From Collimonas fungivorans (GTDB taxonomy: Bacteria > Pseudomonadota > Gammaproteobacteria > Burkholderiales > Burkholderiaceae_D), in NCBI RefSeq assembly GCF_001584145.1, contig NZ_CP013232.1, positions 992,001 to 1,056,000 on the forward strand: a stretch of DNA of 64,000 nucleotides, read 5' to 3'. The notes under the pieces were generated by a model. It did no database searches. It saw only the letters and a list, made by a program, of their open reading frames with translations, and was not told the origin of the DNA. This document shows positions 41,027 to 55,171 of the stretch, piece by piece (the first letter of the stretch is position 1; each line of letters begins with the position of its first letter). Both the position numbers and the translations under genes were made by a program.

Positions 41027-42064
41027 TCAGCCGGCGGCAGCGATGGCTTGCGTGGCTTGCACGAATTGATCGAGTTTGGCCTTGGCCGCGCCGGAAGCGA
41101 TGACGGCGCGCGCCTTGTCGAGCCCGTCCGCAATCGAACTGGCGACGCCGGCGGCATACAAGGCCGTGCCGGCATTGATGGCGACGATGTCGCGCGCCGG
41201 CCCCGGCTGGTCTTCTAGTGCTTCCAGCACTTTCTGTTTCGACTCGGTCGAGTTCGACACTTTCAGGTTGCGGCTGGCGATCATCTGCATGCCGAAATCT
41301 TCCGGATGGATTTCGTATTCGCGGATTTCGCCGTCCACCAGCTCACCCACCATGGTGCCGGCGCCCAGCGAAACTTCATCCATATTGTCGCGGCCCCAGA
41401 CCACGATGGCGTGCTGTGCGCCCAGCCGCTGCAGCACGCGCACCTGGATCCCGACCAGGTCGGCGTGGAATACGCCCATCAGGATATTCGGCGCGCCGGC
41501 CGGATTGGTCAGGGGACCTAGGATATTAAAGATGGTGCGCACGCCCAGCTCTTTGCGTACCGGCGCTGCATGTTTCATTGCCGCGTGGTGGTTCGGTGCG
41601 AACATGAAACCGATGCCGGTCTGTTCTATCGATTCCGCCACTTGCGCGGGCGTCAGGTTGATGTTGGCGCCGAACGCTTCCAGCACGTCGGCGCTGCCGG
41701 ACGACGACGACACGCTGCGGCCGCCGTGCTTGGCGACGCGCGCGCCGGCGGCGGCGGCGACAAACATCGATGCCGTTGAAATATTGAAGGTTTGCGCGCC
41801 ATCGCCGCCGGTGCCGACGATATCGACCAGGTTGGCGGTGTCGCGGCAGGGCACGGGAGTGGCAAATTCGCGCATGACTTGCGCTGCGGCAGCGATCTCG
41901 CCTATGGTTTCTTTCTTGACGCGCAGGCCCATGGTCAGCGCCGCGATCATCAGCGGCGACATTTCGCCGCGCATGATGCGGCGGAACAGCGACAGCATTT
42001 CGTCGTGAAAGATTTCGCGATGCTCGATGCAGCGCAACAGGGCTTCTTGTTCGGAGATGGGCAT
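41027..42064 (-). CDS. trpD: anthranilate phosphoribosyltransferase
   Basis: Transfers phosphoribose from PRPP to anthranilate. The two-domain protein has the PRPP-binding [14 protein letters not shown] motif, [21 protein letters not shown] and the anthranilate-binding [12 protein letters not shown] region. 345 residues is the normal length. It lies 59 bp after trpG and 27 bp before trpC in the same transcript. Confidence 0.98.
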   Translation of the reverse strand: MPISEQEALLRCIEHREIFHDEMLSLFRRIMRGEMSPLMIAALTMGLRVKKETIGEIAAAAQVMREFATPVPCRDTANLVDIVGTGGDGAQTFNISTASMFVAAAAGARVAKHGGRSVSSSSGSADVLEAFGANINLTPAQVAESIEQTGIGFMFAPNHHAAMKHAAPVRKELGVRTIFNILGPLTNPAGAPNILMGVFHADLVGIQVRVLQRLGAQHAIVVWGRDNMDEVSLGAGTMVGELVDGEIREYEIHPEDFGMQMIASRNLKVSNSTESKQKVLEALEDQPGPARDIVAINAGTALYAAGVASSIADGLDKARAVIASGAAKAKLDQFVQATQAIAAAG

Positions 42065-42123
42065 GATTTCCTTGCTACGAATCAGGTTGGCGGCGCCTGG
42101 TTACGCGCCGGCGCCAAGTGTTC

Positions 42124-42693
42124 TCAGGCAGTTCTTTGAACAAAGTTACGCAGCAAGGCGTGTCCATGTTCCGACAGGATCGATTCAGGGTGGAACTGCA
42201 CGCCCTCGATATCGTAATCCTTGTGCCGCACACCCATGATTTCGCCGTCCTCGGTCCATGCCGTGATTTCCAGGCAAGCCGGGATCGAGTTGCGCTCGAT
42301 GGCCAGCGAGTGGTAGCGGATCACCGTAAACGGGCTCGGCAGATCCTTGAACACGCCGACGCCGGTATGGGTGATCGGCGAGGTCTTGCCGTGCATGACC
42401 TGTTGCGCGCGGATCACCTTGCCGCCGAACGCTTCGCCGATGGCCTGGTGGCCGAGGCAGACGCCGAGGATCGGCAGCTTGCCGGCAAACTGCTGCAGCA
42501 GCTCGACGCAGATGCCGGCTTCCTTCGGACTGCATGGGCCTGGCGACAGGCAGATGCGGTCCGGTTTCAGCGCCTGGATCTGTTCCAGCGTGATTTCGTC
42601 GTTGCGGAAAGTACGTACATCTTCACCCAGTTCACCGAAGTATTGCACCAGGTTGTAGGTGAAGGAATCGTAGTTGTCGATCATCAGCAGCAT
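42124..42693 (-). CDS. trpG: anthranilate synthase component II (glutamine amidotransferase)
   Basis: Supplies ammonia from glutamine to Trp[20 protein letters not shown] is the canonical N-terminus, LSPGPCSP the oxyanion loop, [15 protein letters not shown] holds the nucleophile Cys, and [12 protein letters not shown] the catalytic His and Glu. The start at 42693 overlaps the trpE stop (TGATG), so translation is coupled; a longer frame inside trpE is not used. 189 residues. Confidence 0.97.
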   Translation of the reverse strand: MLLMIDNYDSFTYNLVQYFGELGEDVRTFRNDEITLEQIQALKPDRICLSPGPCSPKEAGICVELLQQFAGKLPILGVCLGHQAIGEAFGGKVIRAQQVMHGKTSPITHTGVGVFKDLPSPFTVIRYHSLAIERNSIPACLEITAWTEDGEIMGVRHKDYDIEGVQFHPESILSEHGHALLRNFVQRTA

Positions 42694-44207
42694 CAGATTT
42701 CTCCATCCAGTCCGTCTTGCACCTGTTCCGCCGCGCGCAATACCGCGCGCGCCTTGTTCTCGGTTTCCTGCCATTCCATCTCGGGCACCGAATCGGCGAC
42801 GATGCCGGCGGCGGCCTGCACGTACAGCATGCCGTCCTTGATGACGCCGGTGCGGATCGCGATGGCGACATCCATTTCGCCGCCGAACGACAGGTAGCCG
42901 CAGGCGCCGCCGTAGATGCCGCGCTTGGTCAGTTCCAGTTCGTCGATGATTTCCATGGCGCGCACTTTCGGCGCGCCGGACAGGGTGCCGGCCGGGAAGG
43001 TGGCTTTCAGCACGTCCAGGTTGGACAGGCCGGACTTGAGCTCGCCTTCGACATTGGACACGATGTGCTGCACATGCGAATATTTTTCGATCACCATCTG
43101 GTCGGTGACCTTGACGCTGCCGGTTTCGGCGATACGGCCGATATCGTTGCGCGCGAGGTCGATCAGCATAACGTGTTCGGCGATTTCCTTGGGATCGGCC
43201 AGCAGTTCGGTGGCCAGCTGCGCATCTTGTTCCGGCGTGGCGCCGCGCGGACGGGTGCCGGCCAGCGGACGGATGGTGACTTTGCGCTTGGCTTCGCCAT
43301 CAGCTTTTGGCGCCGAGGTCTGTTCGTTGCGGACCAGGATTTCCGGCGAAGCGCCGACGATCTGCATGTCGCCGAAATTATAGAAATACATGTACGGCGA
43401 CGGGTTCAGCGAGCGCAGGGCGCGGTACAGCATCAGCGGCGAGTCGACATACGGTTTCTTGATGCGCTGGCCGATCTGGACCTGCATCAGGTCGCCGGCC
43501 ATCACGTATTCCTGGGCTTTGGCCACAGCTTTCAGGTAATCCTCTTTCTTGAATTCGCGGATGGTTTCGGTGCGCACCGAAGCCGAGGTGACCGGGGCGT
43601 CGGCCGGGCGGCGCAGCATGTTGCGCAAGTCTTTCAGGCGCTGGCGGCCTTTGGAGAACGCTTCCGGCTGGGTCGGGTCGGCATATACGATCAGGTACAG
43701 CTTGCCGGACAGGTTGTCGATCACCGCCAGCTCTTCCGTCAGCAGCAGCTGGATGTCGGGCAGGCCGAGATCGTCCCTGGGCGTCGAGTTGGCCAGGCGC
43801 TTTTCGATATGGCGCACCGTGTCGTAGCCGAAGTAGCCGGCCAGTCCGCCGCAAAAGCGCGGCAGGCCGGGGCGCAGCGCGACTTTATAGCGCGACTGGA
43901 ATTCAGCGATGAAATCGAGCGGATTGCCTTCGCGGCTCTCGACCACCTTGTCGTTATTGAGCACTTCGATGCGCGTGCCGTAGCTGCGCAGCAGCATGCT
44001 GGCCGGCAGGCCGATGAAGGAGTAGCGGCCGAAACGTTCGCCGCCGACCACCGATTCCAGCAGGAAGGTGTTCTTGCCGGTCTGCTGGGTTTGCGCCAGC
44101 TTCAGGTATAGCGTCAACGGCGTTTCCAGATCGGCAAAAGCTTCTGCGATCAGCGGGATGCGGTTGTAGCCTTGTGTGGCCAGCGATTTGAATTCGAGTT
44201 CGGTCAT
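42693..44207 (-). CDS. trpE: anthranilate synthase component I
   Basis: Converts chorismate and ammonia to anthranilate, the first committed step of tryptophan synthesis. 504 residues. The N-terminal region contains [18 protein letters not shown] with the Ser residues typical of Trp feedback binding. The catalytic domain carries [21 protein letters not shown] and [26 protein letters not shown] is placed before the ATG. A Trp-rich leader peptide and terminator precede it (44253-44395), so transcription is probably attenuated by tryptophan supply. Confidence 0.98.
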   Translation of the reverse strand: MTELEFKSLATQGYNRIPLIAEAFADLETPLTLYLKLAQTQQTGKNTFLLESVVGGERFGRYSFIGLPASMLLRSYGTRIEVLNNDKVVESREGNPLDFIAEFQSRYKVALRPGLPRFCGGLAGYFGYDTVRHIEKRLANSTPRDDLGLPDIQLLLTEELAVIDNLSGKLYLIVYADPTQPEAFSKGRQRLKDLRNMLRRPADAPVTSASVRTETIREFKKEDYLKAVAKAQEYVMAGDLMQVQIGQRIKKPYVDSPLMLYRALRSLNPSPYMYFYNFGDMQIVGASPEILVRNEQTSAPKADGEAKRKVTIRPLAGTRPRGATPEQDAQLATELLADPKEIAEHVMLIDLARNDIGRIAETGSVKVTDQMVIEKYSHVQHIVSNVEGELKSGLSNLDVLKATFPAGTLSGAPKVRAMEIIDELELTKRGIYGGACGYLSFGGEMDVAIAIRTGVIKDGMLYVQAAAGIVADSVPEMEWQETENKARAVLRAAEQVQDGLDGEI

Positions 44208-44252
44208 TGTTTCTCTCCAGGCCGCTATTGTAAAACAGCGGTGGTGTACTAC

Positions 44253-44298
44253 AAAAAACGTTGCCTGGGTTCTAATACTGCGGAAGCAGCAGGCAGCG
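44253..44298 (-). terminator. trp attenuator terminator hairpin
   Basis: On the minus strand CGCTGCCTG (from 44298) pairs with CAGGCAACG (to 44259) with one mismatch and is followed by six T (44258-44253). The loop contains a small CTGC-TTCC-GCAG hairpin. The CCCAGG at 44264-44269, part of the 3' arm, can instead pair with CCTGGG at 44320-44325 inside trpL, giving an antiterminator. Confidence 0.7.
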
Positions 44299-44311
44299 GC
44301 GATCTACGGAC

Positions 44312-44395
44312 TTAGTTAGCCCAGGATTGCCAGCGTCGCCAAAGCCAGGCCTCAGGGGCGGCCAGGTAGACGGAATGTTTTTTGTCGAGAAACAT
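44312..44395 (-). CDS. trpL: tryptophan-rich leader peptide of the trp operon, 27 aa
   Basis: The frame starts with ATG (44395) and encodes 27 residues ending PEAWLWRRWQSWAN, with Trp at 17, 19, 22 and 25, then TAA. A terminator begins 14 bases after the stop and trpE follows about 105 bases downstream. Four Trp codons in nine residues directly ahead of a trp biosynthetic gene is the signature of ribosome-mediated attenuation: stalling at the early Trp codons would leave CCTGGG (44320-44325) free to disrupt the terminator. No strong ribosome binding site is visible. Confidence 0.82.
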   Translation of the reverse strand: MFLDKKHSVYLAAPEAWLWRRWQSWAN

Positions 44396-44415
44396 GAGTG
44401 GTTTAGATAAAACGG

Positions 44416-45114
44416 TCAGTGACTTATATGTTGTGCTGCAACCAGCAGTGAAGCGACTATACCATCGGAATCGACATTTTGTATAGACTCGCCGTGATTG
44501 TATCCGTAAGGCACGTTAAACACCGGGCAGCCGGCGGCGCGGGCGGCCTGGGCGTCGTTGCTGGAGTCGCCGATGGCGACTACCTGCGCCGGCTGCAGCT
44601 GGAAAGCGGCGCACACCGCCAGCAGCGGCATCGGGTCGGGTTTTTTCAGCGGAAAGGAATCGCCGCCGTAGACCACTTCGAAATAAGCGCGCAAGCCGGT
44701 TTTTTCCAGCAGCGCTTCGGCGAACAGCAGTGGCTTGTTGGTGACGCAGGCCAGGCGCAGGCCTTTGGCACGCATGGCTTGCAAGCCGTCCACCACGCCC
44801 GGGTAAAGCGTGGCGTAGCTACCGTTGACCACGGCGTAGTGGCTTTGATAGGAATCCAGTGCGGCGCTGAAGCGCAGCTCCACTTCCGGCGCCGGGTAAT
44901 CGACGCCGAGCACGCGCCGGATCAGGTTTTCGCTGCCTTTGCCGACAAAATCGACGATCGTCTGCTGCGCCAGCGGCGCCAGGTCCAGTTCGGCGCGCAT
45001 GCGGTTGACGGCGACGTGGAAATCCGGCGCGGTATCCAGCATGGTGCCGTCAAGGTCGATGATGGCGGCGGCGATGCCCTTCAGGGCGACGATTCCTGGC
45101 GCGGCCGCGGTCAT
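44416..45114 (-). CDS. gph: phosphoglycolate phosphatase (HAD family)
   Basis: HAD-superfamily hydrolase that removes 2-phosphoglycolate. Motif I is [14 protein letters not shown] (nucleophile Asp), motif II VTNKP, the Lys of motif III is in LKKPDPMP, and motif IV is [14 protein letters not shown]. The helical cap domain lies between motifs I and II. 232 residues. Its ATG overlaps the rpe stop (ATGA), so the two are translationally coupled, and its 3' end is followed within 25 bp by the trp leader. Confidence 0.95.
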   Translation of the reverse strand: MTAAAPGIVALKGIAAAIIDLDGTMLDTAPDFHVAVNRMRAELDLAPLAQQTIVDFVGKGSENLIRRVLGVDYPAPEVELRFSAALDSYQSHYAVVNGSYATLYPGVVDGLQAMRAKGLRLACVTNKPLLFAEALLEKTGLRAYFEVVYGGDSFPLKKPDPMPLLAVCAAFQLQPAQVVAIGDSSNDAQAARAAGCPVFNVPYGYNHGESIQNVDSDGIVASLLVAAQHISH

Positions 45115-45782
45115 ACGCTTGCCAGCTGGATCCGCATGTCGTCGATCACGGCCTTATAGTCGGGTTTGCCGAAAATGGCCGAGCCGGCGACAAAGGTGTC
45201 GGCGCCTGCCTTGGCGGCGGCTGCAATGTTGTCGATCTTGATGCCGCCGTCGACTTCCAGCATGATCTCGCGGCCCGAGGCGTCGATGCGCTGGCGCGCT
45301 TCGGCGATTTTCTTGAGCGCTTCCGGGATGAACGACTGGCCGCCGAAACCTGGGTTGACCGACATGATCAGGATGATGTCGATCTTGTCCATCACATAGT
45401 CCAGGTAATGCAGCGGCGTGGCCGGGTTGAACACCAGGCCGGCCTTGCAGCCGTGGTCGCGGATCAGCTGCAGCGAACGGTCGACGTGGTCCGATGCTTC
45501 CGGATGGAAAGTAATGATGTTGGCGCCGGCCTTGGCGAAGTCCGGGATGATGCGATCTACCGGACGCACCATCAGGTGGACGTCGATCGGCACCTGCACA
45601 TGCGGCCGGATCGCTTCCAGCACCAGCGGGCCGATGGTCAGGTTGGGAACGTAATGGTTATCCATCACGTCGAAATGGATCATGTCGGCGCCGTCGCGCA
45701 CGACATTGCGTACTTCCTCGCCCAGGCGGGCGAAATCGGCGGAGAGGATACTGGGAGCGATACGATAGGTTGGCATAGGCAT
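45111..45782 (-). CDS. rpe: ribulose-phosphate 3-epimerase
   Basis: Interconverts ribulose-5-phosphate and xylulose-5-phosphate. The TIM-barrel protein starts [18 protein letters not shown], with metal ligands in [20 protein letters not shown] and catalytic Asp in [19 protein letters not shown]. The start is taken at 45782; 45776 is equally possible because the protein could begin at the second Met two codons later. First gene of the rpe-gph-trp cluster, common in betaproteobacteria. It is divergent from apaG. Confidence 0.95.
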   Translation of the reverse strand: MPMPTYRIAPSILSADFARLGEEVRNVVRDGADMIHFDVMDNHYVPNLTIGPLVLEAIRPHVQVPIDVHLMVRPVDRIIPDFAKAGANIITFHPEASDHVDRSLQLIRDHGCKAGLVFNPATPLHYLDYVMDKIDIILIMSVNPGFGGQSFIPEALKKIAEARQRIDASGREIMLEVDGGIKIDNIAAAAKAGADTFVAGSAIFGKPDYKAVIDDMRIQLASV

Positions 45783-45964
45783 TATAGGCAATCCAGGGAA
45801 GGGCGCTAAAAAGAGCGCTATTTTACCCTTTCGTCTTGCGCCTGGTGGGCTGTTGCAGTCCACTAACTGCCTTGCAGCTTGCGTCCGGGGGTAAATTCGT
45901 GTGCAATGACCTGCTATATAGAGTATCTGCAGTATTAATCGAGGAACCCCGCGAGGAAACCAGC

Positions 45965-46339
45965 ATGGCCGCCTATGAATTTACCGTTTCTGTCAAAACC
46001 CAGTACCTGGAAGAGCAGTCCCAGCCTGACAGTTCGCACTATGTATTCGCCTATGCGATCACGATCAAGAACACCGGGCAGGTCGCGGCCCAGTTGATTT
46101 CACGCCACTGGGTGATCACCGACGCCAACAACCATGTCGAAGAAGTGCGCGGCCTGGGCGTGGTCGGCCACCAGCCCCTGCTGCAGCCGGGCGAGCAGTT
46201 CGAATACACCAGCGGCACTTCGATGGCGACGCCGCAGGGCTCGATGACGGGCGAGTATTTCTGCGTGGCCGAAGACGGCGAGCAGTTCGAGGCGCGCATT
46301 CCGGAATTCATCCTGTCTTTGCCGCGCACCTTGCACTGA
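45965..46339 (+). CDS. apaG: Co2+/Mg2+ efflux-associated protein ApaG
   Basis: A single fibronectin-III-like domain protein of 124 residues. [56 protein letters not shown] and [10 protein letters not shown] are ApaG signatures. The molecular role is unclear (linked to cobalt resistance in Salmonella). GAGGAAA is placed before the ATG at 45965; the upstream extension in the same frame is not coding. Confidence 0.95.
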   Translation: MAAYEFTVSVKTQYLEEQSQPDSSHYVFAYAITIKNTGQVAAQLISRHWVITDANNHVEEVRGLGVVGHQPLLQPGEQFEYTSGTSMATPQGSMTGEYFCVAEDGEQFEARIPEFILSLPRTLH

Positions 46340-46367
46340 TGCATTGGTATTGCGCATTGGAGTTGAA

Positions 46368-46511
46368 CTATTGGTCCTGGCCGCCGTCTTTTGGTGGTAA
46401 CGGTTTGGCGGGCGGTTTCCGGTCCGGCTTGCGGCCGGAAAACATGGTCCACCAGACAATGAATGCAAATAACAAGAAGGCGAAACACGCTTCGAGAGCC
46501 ACTAACCACAT
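46368..46511 (-). CDS. small single-pass membrane protein, 47 aa
   Basis: The frame encodes MWLVALEACFAFLLFAFIVW, then WTMF, SGRKPDRKPPAKP and a glycine/glutamine tail. One N-terminal membrane helix (about 2-23) is followed by a basic, proline-rich cytoplasmic tail. AGGA is spaced six bases before the ATG, a good ribosome binding site. It lies between apaG (convergent) and mltA (divergent, 12 bp between starts). I know of similar short proteins in Burkholderiales but no function. Confidence 0.75.
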   Translation of the reverse strand: MWLVALEACFAFLLFAFIVWWTMFSGRKPDRKPPAKPLPPKDGGQDQ

Positions 46512-46523
46512 AAAGAATCCTAA

Positions 46524-47723
46524 ATGCTATTTAAACGTATCAGTCTACCCGCTTCTGCTGCCCTCATCATCGCACTCAGCCTAGCTGCCTGTACTACCAC
46601 TCCAGTCACCACACCGGCGCCGGAAGGTCCGCGCCAGCCGGGCACGCCGACGGCGCCATCCGCCGCACCGGGCGCCAACTTGCGTGCAACCACCTTTGCT
46701 GCCTTGCCAGGCTGGGGCAGCGATGACTTGCGCCAGGTCCTGCCGGCGTTCCTGACTTCATGCTCGACCCAGGCGCGCAAGAGCGACTGGAAAGAGCCCT
46801 GCGCGGTGGCGGCTGGCCTGGACGGCAATAATGAAAGCGCGATACGCACGTTTTTCCAGTCCTTTTTCACGCCCTATCAGGTGATCAATCCTGACGGCTC
46901 CGATAACGGCCTGGTGACCGGCTACTACGAGCCCTTGTTGAAAGGTTCGCGCAAGCGCGGCGGCCCATACCAGACGCCGATCTACCGGGCGCCGGAAGAC
47001 TTGCTGACGGTCGAGCTGGCCAGCATTTATCCCGAGCTGAAAGGTTTGCGCTTGCGCGGCCGCCTGGTGGGAAACAAGGTGCTGCCTTACCCGAATCGTG
47101 CTGAGCTGGACAAGTCTGGCATGCTGGCGGGCAAGGAAATCCTGTGGGTGGACGACCCTATCGATGCTTTTTTCCTGCAAGTCCAGGGTTCCGGCCGGGT
47201 CCAGCTGAACGACGGCAGCAGCGTCGTGCGGGTCGCTTACGCCGACCAGAACGGCTATCCCTACAAGTCGATCGGCCGCTACCTGGTGGATAAGGGCGAG
47301 CTGACGCTGGCGCAGGCTTCGGCGCAGGGGATCAAAGCCTGGCTGGCGGCCAATCCGGGCCGCCAGCAGGAATTGCTGAATGCGAATCCGAGCTATGTCT
47401 TCTTTAAGGAGGAGAAGGTAGCCGATCCGAGCAAGGGGCCGAAAGGCGCGCAAGGCGTGCCGCTGACGCCGCTGCGCTCGATCGCGGTGGATCCGCAGTT
47501 CGTGCCGCTCGGCACACCGGTATTCCTGGCGACCACGCAGCCGAACAGCAATGCGCCGCTGCAGCAGCTGGTGGTGGCGCAGGATACCGGCGGCGCCATC
47601 AAGGGTGCGGTAAGGGCCGATTTCTTCTGGGGTTTTGGCAATGAGGCCGGCGACAAGGCCGGCCGCATGAAGCAACGCGGCATGATGTGGCTGCTGCTGC
47701 CGAAGCTGGCAGCAGCGCGCTAG
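46524..47723 (+). CDS. mltA: membrane-bound lytic murein transglycosylase A
   Basis: Outer-membrane lipoprotein that cleaves peptidoglycan with formation of 1,6-anhydromuramic ends. The lipobox SLAAC places the modified Cys at 23. The MltA domain includes VTGYYEPLLKGS and DAFFLQVQGSGRVQL; the C-terminal 3D domain carries LTPLRSIAVDPQFVPLG and VAQDTGGAIKG with catalytic Asp residues. 399 residues, normal length. Its promoter region is shared with the small membrane protein on the opposite strand. Confidence 0.96.
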   Translation: MLFKRISLPASAALIIALSLAACTTTPVTTPAPEGPRQPGTPTAPSAAPGANLRATTFAALPGWGSDDLRQVLPAFLTSCSTQARKSDWKEPCAVAAGLDGNNESAIRTFFQSFFTPYQVINPDGSDNGLVTGYYEPLLKGSRKRGGPYQTPIYRAPEDLLTVELASIYPELKGLRLRGRLVGNKVLPYPNRAELDKSGMLAGKEILWVDDPIDAFFLQVQGSGRVQLNDGSSVVRVAYADQNGYPYKSIGRYLVDKGELTLAQASAQGIKAWLAANPGRQQELLNANPSYVFFKEEKVADPSKGPKGAQGVPLTPLRSIAVDPQFVPLGTPVFLATTQPNSNAPLQQLVVAQDTGGAIKGAVRADFFWGFGNEAGDKAGRMKQRGMMWLLLPKLAAAR

Positions 47724-47768
47724 GGGAAAAGCAGCCCGAGACCGGCCGGCGCCGGGCTAGATGGGTAT

Positions 47769-48206
47769 TTAGCGCAGGACCAGCACCGGGATGGTGGAAT
47801 GGGCCAGCACGCGCTGGGTCTTGCTGCCCAAAAACAGCCGGCTCAGGCCGCTGCGGCCGTGCGAAGCCATGAAAATCGCGTCGCAGTGGTATTTTTCGGC
47901 GGCGCTGATGATCTCTTCGTCGGGATTGAAGGCTTGCGCTGTCAGCATTTCGCAGGGGACGCCGGCATTCTTGGCGGCGTCGGCGACTTTTTGCACATTG
48001 AGTTTTGCCAGCGCCAGCATGTTTTCTTCATAGGTGCCGGGATCGGTGGCCATGGTGCTTTCAGCCATCGGCGAGAACGGATAAGGTTCGGCAACCGAGA
48101 GGGCAATGATCCTGCCGCTGCTGAATTTGGCAAATTCAATCGCTGTATTGATGGCCTTGTCCGACAGGTGGGAGCCGTCGGTAGGTACAAGAATGGTTTT
48201 GAACAT
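47769..48206 (-). CDS. universal stress protein (UspA family), 145 aa
   Basis: A single Usp domain: FKTILVPTDGSHLSDKAI at the N-terminus (ATP-binding Asp) and HGRSGLSRLFLGSKTQRVL with the G-x2-G-x8-G-S ATP-binding motif, so it probably binds ATP. Such proteins support survival under starvation or stress. AAGGAGG is spaced six bases before the ATG at 48206, which fixes the start. It is convergent with mltA. Confidence 0.94.
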   Translation of the reverse strand: MFKTILVPTDGSHLSDKAINTAIEFAKFSSGRIIALSVAEPYPFSPMAESTMATDPGTYEENMLALAKLNVQKVADAAKNAGVPCEMLTAQAFNPDEEIISAAEKYHCDAIFMASHGRSGLSRLFLGSKTQRVLAHSTIPVLVLR

Positions 48207-48427
48207 GGCTTGCCTCCTTCTGGTTGAAAAAGGTGTGTCGGTCAAAATCTGGCGATCTTGTCGGTAATATAGAGCCTTGATTCAATAGCCTTGCTTAAAT
48301 GTATAGACAGTTTGCAGGCAGGAAGATTCCTTGGATTTCTGTAAAGTATTCGCGTTACAGCCATCCTATCTCTTATATAGCGGCGCTACAATTAAGTTTA
48401 TTCGACTCAAGTTAAATGGGATCTGCA

Positions 48428-49204
48428 ATGACATACGAAAACATTCTGGTTGAAACACAAGGAAAAGTCGGCCTCATCCACCTGAATCGTCCCAAGGCCC
48501 TGAACGCCCTGAACGACCAGCTGATGAGCGAGCTGGGCGAGGCTTTGCTGAAATTCGACGCTGATCCCGAGATCGGCTGCATCGTCCTGACCGGCAGCGA
48601 CAAGGCGTTTGCGGCCGGCGCCGACATCGGCGGCATGGCCGAGCTGAGTTACATGGACGTGTTCAAGGGCGACTACATCACCCGTAACTGGGAGAAGATC
48701 CGCAGCGTGCGCAAGCCGGTGATTGCCGCCGTGGCGGGCTTTGCCCTGGGCGGCGGCTGCGAGCTGGCCATGATGTGCGACTTCATCATTGCCGCCGACA
48801 ACGCCAAGTTCGGCCAGCCGGAAATCAAGCTGGGCATCATCCCCGGCGCCGGCGGCACTCAGCGCCTGCCGCGCGCCATATCGAAATCCAAGGCGATGGA
48901 CATGTGCCTGACCGCACGCATGATGGACGCCGCCGAGGCCGAGCGCGCCGGCCTGGTGTCGCGCGTGGTTCCGCTGGAAAGACTGCTGCAGGAGGCGCTG
49001 GAAGCGGCGATAGTGATTTCCTCGATGTCGTTGCCGGCGGTCATGATGATCAAGGAATCGGTCAACCGCGCCTATGAAACCACCCTGGCGGAGGGTATCA
49101 ACTATGAGCGCCGCCTGTTCCACAGCACCTTCGCTACAGAGGACCAAAAGGAGGGCATGCAGGCCTTCCTGGGAAAACGTTTACCCGTTTTTAAAAATCT
49201 TTAA
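48428..49204 (+). CDS. enoyl-CoA hydratase
   Basis: Crotonase-fold enzyme adding water to 2-enoyl-CoA in fatty-acid or amino-acid breakdown. [14 protein letters not shown] forms the oxyanion hole, and [17 protein letters not shown] and [19 protein letters not shown] carry the catalytic Glu residues, both of which are seen, supporting hydratase rather than isomerase activity. The start at 48428 has GGGA six bases upstream; the ATG at 48416 overlaps that site. 258 residues. Monocistronic, immediately upstream of the rRNA operon. Confidence 0.94.
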   Translation: MTYENILVETQGKVGLIHLNRPKALNALNDQLMSELGEALLKFDADPEIGCIVLTGSDKAFAAGADIGGMAELSYMDVFKGDYITRNWEKIRSVRKPVIAAVAGFALGGGCELAMMCDFIIAADNAKFGQPEIKLGIIPGAGGTQRLPRAISKSKAMDMCLTARMMDAAEAERAGLVSRVVPLERLLQEALEAAIVISSMSLPAVMMIKESVNRAYETTLAEGINYERRLFHSTFATEDQKEGMQAFLGKRLPVFKNL

Positions 49205-49388
49205 CAAATCGCTTGCCATAGGGGGAAATGGTTTGCTATAGTTCGCCTCCCGTTGAGAACGACGCGAAATTACCGAGACAGCGAAGAGAAGTTAGAGCTG
49301 TTTTGTGAGTGGAGTTTGAGAGGGGAAAAGGGGGTTTGCAGGTGATGTGGGCAGGTAAAAGTTTTTCGGTAAGTAGTAAAAAAAGTAG

Positions 49389-49417
49389 TTGACGAAAAGC
49401 TGGAAACGCCACATAAT
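49389..49417 (+). promoter_or_regulatory. rRNA operon sigma-70 promoter
   Basis: TTGACG (-35, 49389-49394), 17 bases, CATAAT (-10, 49412-49417), about 275 bp before the 16S gene. Near-consensus with ideal spacing. The remaining 49205-49693 leader contains no gene. Confidence 0.8.
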
Positions 49418-49492
49418 CTCATCTCTCTGCTGCTGACAAACAAAACGATTTGTTGGCGACGCGAACCGGCATGCTGGTGACGCGAAGTAGAA

Positions 49493-49504
49493 GGTTCTTT
49501 AACA
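49493..49504 (+). promoter_or_regulatory. boxA antitermination site in the rRNA leader
   Basis: GGTTCTTTAACA matches the boxA consensus bound by NusB-S10 for rRNA antitermination. A second copy precedes the 23S gene. Confidence 0.75.
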
Positions 49505-49693
49505 ATTAACAGTCGATAAGTGTGGGCGTTTGATGGAAGTGCAGCGTCATTCATGTAAATGGGTGGCGTATAACTTAAAACATTAAATGTTCACAAAAGA
49601 AGAAAATAGGCGCTTTTGAAAGAAAGTGGCCTGTCAGTATTTTGAGTGAGCGATAGCAGAGATGCTAGGCAGCAATGCCACAAAACAGAGATT

Positions 49694-51227
<1,534 letters not shown>

Positions 51228-51349
51228 GAGTTTGCATGAAAGTTAAGCGTCCACACTTATCGTCTGTTAGTTAAGAAGAACAGGTATCGGTCAAAGGCTG
51301 TTGCGTAGAGATACGCGATAGTTGATGGTAGGCTCGTACTGATCCAAGC

Positions 51350-51426
51350 GGGTCTGTAGCTCAGTTGGTTAGAGCACCGTGTTGATAACGCGGGGGTCGT
51401 TGGTTCGAGCCCAACCAGACCCACCA
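51350..51426 (+). tRNA. tRNA-Ile(GAT)
   Basis: 77 nt cloverleaf GGGTCTGTAGCTCAG..., anticodon loop TTGATAA, T-arm TTGGTTCGAGCCCAA, CCA encoded. Standard spacer tRNA of the rRNA operon. Confidence 0.98.
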
Positions 51427-51435
51427 AAGATTTCC

Positions 51436-51511
51436 GGGGGTTTAGCTCAGCTGGGAGAGCACCTGCTTTGCAAGCAGGGGGTCGTCGGTTCGATCCCGTC
51501 AACCTCCACCA
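51436..51511 (+). tRNA. tRNA-Ala(TGC)
   Basis: 76 nt cloverleaf GGGGGTTTAGCTCAG..., anticodon loop TTTGCAA, T-arm TCGGTTCGATCCCGT-type, acceptor GGGGGTT/AACCTCC and CCA encoded. Second spacer tRNA. Confidence 0.98.
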
Positions 51512-51610
51512 AGTTTCCTTGGTGAGAATCGTGAAATATCAAACCTAAGTCGGTGCGAAGGATAGGCACTGGGATTTAGGTTTGGTCTTTTTAAGATCAA
51601 AAGCAATAAC

Positions 51611-51622
51611 TGTTCTTTAACA
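51611..51622 (+). promoter_or_regulatory. boxA antitermination site before the 23S gene
   Basis: TGTTCTTTAACA, nearly identical to the leader boxA, in the Ala-23S spacer as expected for rRNA antitermination. Confidence 0.75.
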
Positions 51623-51842
51623 ATTTAGAAGAAGTAGTAAAGATTCGTCCATGACAAGACATTGTTGTGGATGGGTATGATTGTATCAAATCAAAAAGTA
51701 TGTAAAGAGTTCTCAAAAGAGTCCATGGGCGCAAGCTGCATGGACATGCGAAAACACTTTGGATACGGCAAACGCTAAACTCATAGAAATACCTCTATAA
51801 CCGCTTTTTGGGTGTGAACGCACTCAGAGGCTAAAGTTATAG

Positions 51843-54716
<2,874 letters not shown>

Positions 54717-54890
54717 ATAACCTTAGCAGGTTATATGATGAGCTTATTTGTTTGCCAAGATTCGAAAGAATCGTTTGGACACTCATACCCAACCGGACTC
54801 ACTCACCCTAGTGAGTTCGGTATAAAAAACTACTTCTTCTAAATTGCGTTCTTTGTTGCTCCAATCGGAGAACAAAAACGATACAAGTTA

Positions 54891-55006
54891 TGCCTGATGA
54901 CCATAGCGAGTTGGTACCACCCCTTCCCATCCCGAACAGGACCGTGAAACGACTTTGCGCCGATGATAGTGCTGCAACCAGTGTGAAAGTAGGTCATCGT
55001 CAGGCT
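54891..55006 (+). rRNA. rrf: 5S ribosomal RNA
   Basis: TGCCTGATGACCATAGCG at the start pairs with GTCATCGTCAGGC at the end (terminal helix). The CCCATCCCGAAC segment is typical. About 116 nt; the last one or two bases are uncertain. Confidence 0.97.
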
Positions 55007-55012
55007 TTTATT

Positions 55013-55047
55013 AAAAAACCCTCTGCATTCATCTGCAGAGGGTTTTT
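55013..55047 (+). terminator. rRNA operon terminator
   Basis: AACCCTCTGCA, loop TTCATC, TGCAGAGGGTT with a following T run: an 11-bp perfect stem. Confidence 0.95.
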
Positions 55048-55171
55048 GCTTTGGGGTTTTGGTTTGCGCAGCCGATAATTTCCGGCAATTTCATCTTTCC
55101 GCTAACAAAACCACTGTGTTTTTAACCAGTTGTCCTGTATGATTCATTGATTCACATAAAGGCCAACTGCG

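Noticed and set aside
42717..44111. 464-residue plus-strand open frame opposite trpE
   Set aside because: Antisense shadow of a well-supported trpE.
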